Origin: Syntrophaceae bacterium UBA3084
GTDB taxonomy: Bacteria; Desulfobacterota; Syntrophia; Syntrophales; UBA6807
Length of the DNA stretch: 11,233 nt
Direction: 5' to 3'
Assembly (NCBI GenBank): GCA_002367335.1
Contig: DFBI01000043.1
Span: forward strand, 1-11,233
The notes below the pieces were generated by a model. The model had not been told where the DNA came from and made no database searches. It saw only the letters and a program-made list of their open reading frames with translations. Shown piece after piece: positions 6,102-11,233 of this stretch; the stretch's first letter is position 1, and the number at the start of each line of letters is the position of its first letter. Made by a program: the position numbers and the translations under genes.

Positions 6102-7358
6102 ATGAGTATAAAAACACAAGTAATTGAAATCGCTGGAAAATCAGAGAAAGCGGCCAACATATTGGCAAATATTTCTTCCCAGGTTAAAAACAAGGCCCTC
6201 CTCGAAATGGCAGATGAGCTGATCAGGAATATGGATTATCTCACCACTGAAAACGCAAAGGATATTGATTATGCCGGTAAAAAAGGACTTTCCGGGGCGA
6301 TGATAGACAGGCTTACACTGGACGAATCTACTTTAAAAGGGATGGCGGAAGGTTTGAAGGAAGTTGCCGCCCTGCCCGATCCTGTGGGCGAGGTTACATC
6401 AATGTGGCGGAGACCCAATGATCTTCTTGTCGGCAGAATGAGGATTCCCCTTGGCGTTATCGGGATTATATATGAGTCCCGTCCCAATGTGACGGCAGAT
6501 GCCGCGGCCTTGTGTCTCAAGTCCGGGAATGCCGTCATTCTAAGGGGTGGATCTGAAGCGATCAATTCCAATCTGGCAATAGCAAAGATATTGCGGGATG
6601 TATTAAGAAATGTGAATATCCCGGAGGCAGCCATACAGGTCATTCCCACAACGGACAGGCAGGCGGTCAGTGAAATGCTTAAGCTGGATGAATATATAGA
6701 CATTATCATTCCCAGGGGCGGAGAAGAACTGATCAGGGCCGTCGTGGACCAGTCTAAAATACCCGTCATCAAGCACTACAAGGGGGTTTGCCATATTTTT
6801 GTGGATGAAAGCGCCGATCTTGATATGGCCGTTGCGATATGTATGAACGCCAAGACACAAAGACCCGGGGTTTGCAATGCCATGGAAACGCTTCTGATCC
6901 ACAAGGATATTGCCGAAACATTTCTTCCCCGGGTAGCGAAAAAACTGAGGGATGCTGGTGTTACCCTCCGGGGGTGTGAGAACACGCGTAGAATCCTTCC
7001 TGATATTGAAACAGCAACCGAAGATGACTGGTATGAAGAGTATCTGGATCTTGTTCTGGCCATACGTGTCGTGAATGACATTGATGAAGCCATGGCTCAT
7101 ATCGAAAAATACGGTTCTCTTCACACGGAATCGATCATTACAAGTGATTATAATAACTCCCAGCGTTTCTTGAACGAGGTCAACTCCTCAAGCGTTCTCG
7201 TCAATGCATCTACAAGATTCAGTGACGGATTTGAGCTGGGTCTCGGTGCTGAGATCGGAATCAGTACGACAAAACTTCATGCATTTGGACCGATGGGTCT
7301 CGAAGAGTTGACGACCACGAAATTTATCATTTATGGAAATGGGCAGATCAGAACATGA
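6102..7358 (+). CDS. proA: Gamma-glutamyl phosphate reductase ProA
   Basis: Second enzyme of proline synthesis: NADPH-dependent reduction of gamma-glutamyl phosphate to glutamate semialdehyde, cytoplasmic, aldehyde dehydrogenase fold. The 418-residue length is normal. Conserved parts seen: RMRIPLGVIGIIYESRPNVTADAAALCLKSGNAVILRGGSEA (about 112-153), IIPRGGEELI (about 202-211), the catalytic cysteine C258 in QRPGVCNAMETLL, and FGPMGLEELTTTKF near the end. The ATG has AGGGTGG about four bases upstream. The stop overlaps the start of nadD by four bases (ATGA), so the two are translationally coupled. proB is not next to it; the upstream neighbour is the divergent patatin gene. Confidence 0.97.
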   Translation: MSIKTQVIEIAGKSEKAANILANISSQVKNKALLEMADELIRNMDYLTTENAKDIDYAGKKGLSGAMIDRLTLDESTLKGMAEGLKEVAALPDPVGEVTSMWRRPNDLLVGRMRIPLGVIGIIYESRPNVTADAAALCLKSGNAVILRGGSEAINSNLAIAKILRDVLRNVNIPEAAIQVIPTTDRQAVSEMLKLDEYIDIIIPRGGEELIRAVVDQSKIPVIKHYKGVCHIFVDESADLDMAVAICMNAKTQRPGVCNAMETLLIHKDIAETFLPRVAKKLRDAGVTLRGCENTRRILPDIETATEDDWYEEYLDLVLAIRVVNDIDEAMAHIEKYGSLHTESIITSDYNNSQRFLNEVNSSSVLVNASTRFSDGFELGLGAEIGISTTKLHAFGPMGLEELTTTKFIIYGNGQIRT

Positions 7359-8017
7359 AATGGGGGTTATTCGGGGGAACATTTGATCCCATTCACCTCG
7401 GTCACCTGAGGTGTGCCGGGGAAATCCTTGAGATTTTTAACCTGGATAAAGTAATTTTCATCCCTGCCGCACAACCACCTCTCAAGAACGACAGAGATAT
7501 CATTTCATTTTACCATCGTGAGCAGATGATAAAACTGGCAATTGAAGGTAATTCCCTTTTCTCTTCCTCAGACATCGAAAATCAACGGGAAGGAAGATCG
7601 TACTCAATTGACACGATTAAACATTTTCTTAATCACTCGCCTGAAAACCTTGAACTCTATTTTATCTTAGGTCAAGACGCTTTTCATGGTATCCAGGCGT
7701 GGAAAGAGTGGGATAAGTTACTGTCTCTCTGCAATTTCATCGTCATAACCAGGCCGGGTTATGAAATAAAAGGCCTGCAGGGAATAATTCCCTCAGATTT
7801 ATCCGATAAATTCAAATATGATAAAAGCACGGATGGATTCGCTGGTCCCACTGGAAACACAATATTTTTCAGGAAAGTCATTTATCTCGATATATCGTCC
7901 ACCGATATAAGAGACAGGGTAAGAAAAGGCAAGTCTATTATGTATCTCACTCCGGATTCAGTTTGCGAGTATATCGTGAGCCATTCTTTATACATGGAGC
8001 ATCCCCCGATTAGTTGA
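7355..8017 (+). CDS. nadD: Nicotinate-nucleotide adenylyltransferase NadD
   Basis: Joins ATP with nicotinate mononucleotide to make deamido-NAD in NAD biosynthesis. The 220-residue product has the nucleotidyltransferase signature GGTFDPIHLGH at 7-17 (H15, H18 region), FIPAAQPPLKND at about 35-47, FILGQDAFHGIQAWKEWDKLL in the middle, and the SSTDIR motif at 181-186 near the C-terminus. Its ATG overlaps the proA stop (ATGA). In many Desulfobacterota proA-nadD is followed by rsfS; here no rsfS follows within the window, and the next 213 bp hold repeats. Confidence 0.95.
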   Translation: MKWGLFGGTFDPIHLGHLRCAGEILEIFNLDKVIFIPAAQPPLKNDRDIISFYHREQMIKLAIEGNSLFSSSDIENQREGRSYSIDTIKHFLNHSPENLELYFILGQDAFHGIQAWKEWDKLLSLCNFIVITRPGYEIKGLQGIIPSDLSDKFKYDKSTDGFAGPTGNTIFFRKVIYLDISSTDIRDRVRKGKSIMYLTPDSVCEYIVSHSLYMEHPPIS

Positions 8018-8063
8018 AGTTAGTTAAGGCAAAATAAGTGCATTATCTACAATTGATCCCAGA

Positions 8064-8095
8064 GGGTTCAAGGGGTCAAGGATTCAGGGGGTCGA
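8064..8095. repeat. Degenerate 7-8 bp repeats downstream of nadD
   Basis: About four units of GG-x-TTCA/GGGGTCA type: GGGTTCAA, GGGGTCAA, GGATTCA, then GGGGGTCGA. They resemble the heptad arrays elsewhere in the window but are less regular. A small palindrome GAATCCTTGGATTC follows at about 8120-8133. The remainder of the 8018-8230 gap shows no gene. Confidence 0.5.
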
Positions 8096-8230
8096 GTGAA
8101 AGGAAGAAAGACAATCCTGGAATCCTTGGATTCTCTTCTGCAAATAAATTGGAGAAGAACTTTATACATTAACCCCGCTGACAGAATGTCTATCAAATTT
8201 TGAATTAAGCAGGTTTATTAACGACTTATT

Positions 8231-9031
8231 GTGACATCAATGGCATCTGGTAAATTTTTCAGAACATTACGAATTTTTATTTTACTGGCTATTCTTATCG
8301 GCGTTGGTATGAGCGCCTGGACAACAAAAGTGCGAACGACCAGTTGGGGTCATCCTTTATGGGTTGTTGTATATCCGGTTAACGGTGATGGCAGTGAAGC
8401 ATCATCAAAATATATCGATTCATTGGAAAAGGAAACATTCAAGCCCATTGAAGAGTTTATGGAAAGCGAGGCGAAATACTATAGGTTGAAACTTTCCAAC
8501 CCGGTTACTATCAAACTGGCTCCGCGTGTTGATAATCTGCCTCCGGAGCCTCCACAAGACAGAAGCGTGTTTCATATTATGTGGTGGAGTTTAAAGCTGC
8601 GTTATTGGGCCTACAGGGTTAATACGTATGATGGCCCGGCAGATATCAGGGCGTTTGTTTTGTACTACGATCCTGCAACTCATAAAGAACTTGCAGAATC
8701 TCTGGGATTGCAGAAGGGACTTATCTGTGTAGCGAAGGTATTCGCGAACTGGAAAATGGAGGAGAAAAACAATATCGTCATTGCCCACGAATTACTTCAC
8801 ACTGTAGGCGCAACAGACAAATATGATTTAACGACTGGACAGCCCATTTTCCCGGATGGATATTCGGATCCAGAAAAAGGACCTCTTTACCCACAAGAAG
8901 AAGCAGAAATTATGGCATGCCGGATTCCGTTGTCGAAGACTGAAGCAAAGATGCCTGAGAGTTTGTATGATACAGTGATCGGTCACAAAACTGCCAGGGA
9001 GATTAAGTGGATTGATGATTCTGTTGATTAA
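8231..9031 (+). CDS. Membrane-anchored metzincin-like zinc metalloprotease, uncharacterised
   Basis: Predicted zinc peptidase of unknown substrate. The 266-residue product starts with a short basic segment and one hydrophobic helix (FFRTLRIFILLAILIGVGMSAW, about 9-30), so it is probably anchored in the inner membrane with the enzyme in the periplasm, or exported if cleaved. The active site is HELLHTVGATDKYD: H186 and H190 as zinc ligands, E187 as base, G193, and D196 where metzincins usually have a third His. An Asp third ligand is known in the snapalysin group. A methionine, M228 in AEIMACRIP, lies about 38 residues later and could be the Met-turn. The start is GTG 8231 or ATG 8240, three codons later; neither has a clear Shine-Dalgarno (AGG at 8211 is far), so I kept the longer form. 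Its partners are not evident; the next gene starts 42 bp downstream and may be co-transcribed. Confidence 0.7.
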   Translation: MTSMASGKFFRTLRIFILLAILIGVGMSAWTTKVRTTSWGHPLWVVVYPVNGDGSEASSKYIDSLEKETFKPIEEFMESEAKYYRLKLSNPVTIKLAPRVDNLPPEPPQDRSVFHIMWWSLKLRYWAYRVNTYDGPADIRAFVLYYDPATHKELAESLGLQKGLICVAKVFANWKMEEKNNIVIAHELLHTVGATDKYDLTTGQPIFPDGYSDPEKGPLYPQEEAEIMACRIPLSKTEAKMPESLYDTVIGHKTAREIKWIDDSVD

Positions 9032-9073
9032 TTAGAAGCAATAATAACGCAAATAATTCGAGTGGAGGCATAC

Positions 9074-9754
9074 ATGATAAGCAAAAGTGTAACCATCCCT
9101 GTGGGAGAAAAAGAATTTGTATCGGGCATATTCACGTTACCTGAAAAACATGATGATAATAAATGAACAGGAATTATCATTTCTCACGGTGCCGGAAATG
9201 ATATGTATAATCCACTCATTGTTTTCTTAGCTGAGGGACTTGCGGATGCAGGTTATTCCACATTACGATTTAATTTTCCATACAGAGAAAATGGACGAAA
9301 AACACCTGATTCACAATCTGTACTCGTTTTAACATGGCAATGTGTCTATGAATTTTTTAAGGAAGAAGCTGGTTGCCGAATGAATAAGATTATTGCAACT
9401 GGAAAATCAATGGGAGGAATAGTGGCTTCCCGGATGGTGGCTGAAGGACTTTTACCTGTTGATGGCCTTGTCTTTTTCGGTTACCCTCTGCACTCACCCG
9501 GGGAAAAGGAAAGAATGCGAGATGGCCACCTTTACCAGATTAACATTCCCATGCTCTTTTTCGCCGGCACGAGGGACCCGTTTTGCGATTTAGCGAAGCT
9601 GAAAGAAGTATTAGACAGACTGGATTATTCCCGGGATCTGGTAACTATCGACGGCGGTGACCACTCTTTTGACCTCCCTGAATCTGCTGAAACATCTCAA
9701 CAGGACGTGTATAATCTGATCTTGAATAAAACCGTAGAGTGGATGGATCATTAA
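9074..9754 (+). CDS. KANL3/Tex30-type alpha/beta hydrolase with one in-frame TGA (codon 31)
   Basis: The frame starts at ATG 9074, preceded by GTGGAGG (9062-9068), and reads MISKSVTIPVGEKEFVSGIF to codon 30. It then meets TGA at 9164-9166 and continues without another stop to 9754 (226 codons). After the TGA comes TGIIISHGAGNDM, the oxyanion-loop strand of the family, so the two sides clearly belong to one gene. Catalytic residues seen: GKSMGG with Ser112, GTRDPF with Asp168, and GGDHSF with His197. The Ser-Asp-His order and the small size match the KANL3/Tex30 (dienelactone hydrolase-like) group, cytoplasmic, substrate unknown. A hairpin resembling a bacterial SECIS begins eight bases after the TGA, so the TGA may be read as selenocysteine; otherwise it is a nonsense mutation and the locus a young pseudogene. 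A shorter protein from ATG 9203 would lack the first strands and HGAG and is unlikely to fold well. Confidence 0.7.
9164..9203 (+). other. In-frame TGA with a SECIS-like hairpin
   Basis: TGA at 9164-9166. Bases 9175-9183 pair perfectly with 9195-9203 (nine Watson-Crick pairs, core ATCATTT/AAATGAT), with one further U-G pair at 9184/9194. The loop CACGGTGCC contains GGT, with GG at 9188-9189, that is 21 bases after the TGA. Bacterial SECIS elements lie just 3' of the UGA, with a GG(U)-containing apical loop about 16-37 bases away. The candidate fits, but the same bases encode the conserved IISHGAGND, so chance folding cannot be excluded. Confidence 0.35.
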
Positions 9755-9793
9755 AAACACTATAGAGTCTTTATTCACAACAACTGTGTTTTT
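9754..9793 (+). terminator. Possible terminator after the hydrolase gene
   Basis: AAAAACAC right after the stop codon can pair with GTGTTTTT about 23 bases later, and CACA/TGTG makes a small inner stem; a run of six T follows. The stem is AT-rich, so the call is weak. Confidence 0.3.
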
Positions 9794-9805
9794 TGCGCAG
9801 ATGTT

Positions 9806-9920
9806 GGTGTCAGGGATCAGGGATCAGGGATCAGCGGGGTTTTTAAAACATGTTTCATTGTGCCAAAAGCCCAATGGGTAATCGCTGTCTTTTACTGACA
9901 CCTGATCCCTGACCCCTGAT
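9806..9920. repeat. Heptad repeats in inverted orientation (CAGGGAT units)
   Basis: Left arm: three exact CAGGGAT heptads at 9811-9831, preceded by GGTGT. Right arm, in opposite orientation: 9901-9920 with CCTGATC/CCTGACC-type heptads, preceded by TGACA. Bases 9816-9834 match the reverse complement of 9902-9920 at 18 of 19 positions, so the 67 bases between could be displayed in a large hairpin. The internal part has no ORF or motif that I recognise. Confidence 0.7.
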
Positions 9921-9922
9921 AA

Positions 9923-9944
9923 CTTTGCGGCTTTGCCGCATTAG
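9923..9944. repeat. Second copy of the 22-base palindromic repeat
   Basis: Exact reverse complement of 1784-1805. It contains the palindrome GCGGCTTTGCCGC (9928-9940) and ends in TTAG, so that its last bases form the first part of the AGGAG Shine-Dalgarno (9943-9947) of the following gene. In mRNA it would make a 5-bp GC-rich hairpin immediately before the ribosome binding site. Confidence 0.7.
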
Positions 9945-9956
9945 GAGAACTAATCA

Positions 9957-10820
9957 ATGAACCTTCCCGTTACAACTGAAATCGACCATGATCTTTGCAC
10001 CGGCTGTGGACTATGCGTAGATATTTGCCCTTCCAATACTATTTCCCTTGTTGATGGCAGGGCGACAGTAACGGGAGATTATTCCATACAATGCGATCAT
10101 TGTGCTGCCATCTGTCCTGTAGGAGCTATCACGGTGCATGGTGTTGACGAAGATGCCTTGAAGTTGACTACTGTAAAAAACAACGGCACCTGGCTTAAGC
10201 ATGGTGATTTCGATACGGCTTTACTGGTGCAACTGATGCGTTCTCGCAGGTCGTGCCGTATGTTTTCAAGTAAGCCTGTCGAGAAAGATATGCTTGAAGA
10301 CCTTGTAAAAATCGGCGCCACCGCGCCTTCAGGAACTAACTCACAGCTCTGGACCTTTACCATTCTTCCGTATCGGTCTGCCGTGGAAAAGTTAGGCGCT
10401 ATGACGTCACAGTTTTTCCATCGGCTAAATAGTGATGACGCCCTGGGGCAATATTACAGGAGGTATCATGAGACGGGTAAGGAAAATCTTCGGGAAGGGA
10501 AAGAACCAGGGCGTGATCAGCTCTTTTATGGCGCTCCGGCGGCGATTATTATCGGCATGAAACCGGGCGCATCCTGTCCATGCGAAGACGCGCTTATGGC
10601 CTCGCAAAATATCCTTCTTGCAGCCCACGCCATGGGGCTGGGCACATGTATGATCGGTTTTGTGGTGGAGGCGATAAAGCATGATTCCGGTATCAAACGC
10701 GCCCTTGGTATTCCTAAAAAAGAACGCGTCTATGCTGTTATCGCCATAGGCTATTCCAGCGAAAAATACACGAGGATGACAGAAAGAAAGCCCGTAGCTC
10801 CCCGTTACTACGAAGGGTAA
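9957..10820 (+). CDS. Ferredoxin-nitroreductase fusion protein
   Basis: Flavin-dependent oxidoreductase with its own iron-sulfur electron input, probably cytoplasmic; the physiological substrate is unknown. Residues 1-60 form a ferredoxin-type domain: the first cluster motif CTGCGLCVDICP (C14, C17, C20, C24) is complete, the second, CDHCAAICP (C46, C49, C53), has Ser43 where a first cysteine would stand. Residues from about 88 onward are a nitroreductase domain: LMRSRRSCRMFSSKPV (FMN phosphate-binding Arg cluster), ATAPSGTNSQLWTF, APAAIIIGMKPG, and AHAMGLGTCMIGF. The 287-residue length is typical of these fusions, which are common in anaerobes. AGGAG lies about nine bases before ATG 9957, so the start is clear. 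It seems to be a single-gene unit facing the ridA gene at 10918. Confidence 0.88.
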   Translation: MNLPVTTEIDHDLCTGCGLCVDICPSNTISLVDGRATVTGDYSIQCDHCAAICPVGAITVHGVDEDALKLTTVKNNGTWLKHGDFDTALLVQLMRSRRSCRMFSSKPVEKDMLEDLVKIGATAPSGTNSQLWTFTILPYRSAVEKLGAMTSQFFHRLNSDDALGQYYRRYHETGKENLREGKEPGRDQLFYGAPAAIIIGMKPGASCPCEDALMASQNILLAAHAMGLGTCMIGFVVEAIKHDSGIKRALGIPKKERVYAVIAIGYSSEKYTRMTERKPVAPRYYEG

Positions 10821-10865
10821 AGTTTCTGAATTAACACAGGCTGTAAAACAAGTTTTGATTTACAT

Positions 10866-10895
10866 CTACATAGATATTTTCACTGGCCTCCCTTG
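10866..10895 (-). pseudogene. Possible vestige of another RAYT C-terminal tail
   Basis: On the minus strand this reads QGRPVKISM followed by a stop, the kind of GRP-K tail that ends RAYT proteins. It shares 13 bases (GACAAGGGAGGCC) with the tail of the relic at 4290. Only ten codons remain and a TGA precedes them. A 13-base match can occur by chance in 11 kb, so support is limited to the shared position at a tail end. Confidence 0.2.
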
Positions 10896-10917
10896 TCAAG
10901 GGCTGACCCCCGTTGCC

Positions 10918-11233
10918 CTAGCTACAGAAGGCCACAGCTTCGATTTCGAGGGGAACGTCTTTGGGGAGACGATTGACTTCGACGCAGGCCCGGGCTGGAC
11001 GGGACTCGCCGAAATACTCAGCATAAATTGCATTCAATTCCGCGAAACGATTCATATCGGTCAGAAAAATGGTAACCTTTACCACTCGATCCAGGCTCGA
11101 CCCCCCTTCCTCAATGATAGCTTTAAGCGAATCAAGAATTGAGCGCGCCTGTACTTCGAACGATCCTTCCACAAGTTCTCCCGTTTTCGGATCAATCGGG
11201 ATCTGTCCTGAAATGAAGAGCCATCCGTTTGCC
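10918..11233 (-). CDS. ridA: RidA/YjgF-family imine deaminase (5' end outside window)
   Basis: RidA hydrolyses reactive enamine/imine intermediates formed by PLP enzymes such as threonine dehydratase; it is a cytoplasmic trimer. I see 105 codons from ANGWLFISGQIPIDPKTGELVEG to the stop at 10918; roughly the first 20-25 residues lie beyond the right edge. Family elements: GQIPIDP, VKVTIFLTDMNRFAELNAIYAEYF, RPARACVEVNRLPKDVPLEIEAVAF. The substrate-binding Arg (PARACVEV) and the Glu in EIEAVA near the C-terminus are both present, favouring a true RidA deaminase rather than an inactive paralogue. It converges on the nitroreductase gene, 97 bp away. Confidence 0.9.
   Translation of the reverse strand, partial: ANGWLFISGQIPIDPKTGELVEGSFEVQARSILDSLKAIIEEGGSSLDRVVKVTIFLTDMNRFAELNAIYAEYFGESRPARACVEVNRLPKDVPLEIEAVAFCS

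Noticed and set aside
6269..7124. Long minus-strand ORFs (167 and 173 codons) opposite proA
   Set aside because: Shadow frames of a strongly conserved proA; Ser/Ile-rich products without motifs or ribosome binding sites.
9164..9166. Genome-wide reassignment of TGA to Trp
   Set aside because: TGA is the normal stop of nhaA (4263), proA (7356) and nadD (8015), and Trp is coded by TGG throughout.
9203..9754. Hydrolase gene as an intact short protein from ATG 9203
   Set aside because: This start lacks a Shine-Dalgarno and loses the HGAG oxyanion strand; the ATG at 9074 has GTGGAGG and encodes the missing N-terminus.
10855..11142. Plus-strand 95-codon ORF
   Set aside because: Antisense of ridA, whose minus-strand frame is conserved.

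Overview
The window looks like ordinary chromosome of a Gram-negative bacterium, most likely a Desulfobacterota (former Deltaproteobacteria) lineage. Evidence: type II secretion pseudopilins, a one-piece tmRNA with the tag ADNYDYALAA, a proA-nadD pair joined by an ATGA overlap, a ferredoxin-nitroreductase fusion, and a relic of a REP-associated Y1 transposase with scattered 7-bp-period intergenic repeats. The taxonomic call is inference from gene content; there is no rRNA or phylogenetic marker to settle it.

Layout. 1-811 (minus): 5' part of a GspJ-like pseudopilin gene, preceded by gspI; the two are separated by 153 bp of REP-type palindrome and heptad repeat. 812-1051: divergent intergenic region. 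1052-2761 (plus): ttcA-like tRNA thiolation gene, smpB, then ssrA (tmRNA) with its own good sigma70-type promoter. smpB and ssrA together form the trans-translation ribosome-rescue module. 2904-4265 (plus): nhaA Na+/H+ antiporter. 4266-4735: remnant of a RAYT transposase lying tail-to-tail with nhaA. 4769-5920 (minus): patatin-like lipid acyl hydrolase. 6102-8017 (plus): proA (proline synthesis) translationally coupled to nadD (NAD synthesis). 8231-9031 (plus): membrane-anchored metzincin-like zinc protease of unknown role. 9074-9754 (plus): KANL3/Tex30-type alpha/beta hydrolase whose reading frame is interrupted by one TGA. 9957-10820 (plus): ferredoxin-nitroreductase fusion. 10918-11233 (minus): C-terminal part of a RidA imine deaminase running off the window.

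The most interesting point is the hydrolase at 9074-9754. Its only defect is a single in-frame TGA (codon 31). Eight bases after that TGA lies a 9-bp perfect hairpin with GGU in its loop, at the spacing expected of a bacterial SECIS element. It may be a new type of selenoprotein or a gene with one nonsense mutation; sequence alone cannot decide. The second theme is a family of palindrome-plus-heptad repeats that has entered the intergenic regions, separated gspI from gspJ, and supplied the last codons of the ttcA-like gene. No CRISPR array, complete mobile element, tRNA gene or rRNA gene is seen, and no gene-free stretch exceeds about 300 bases.
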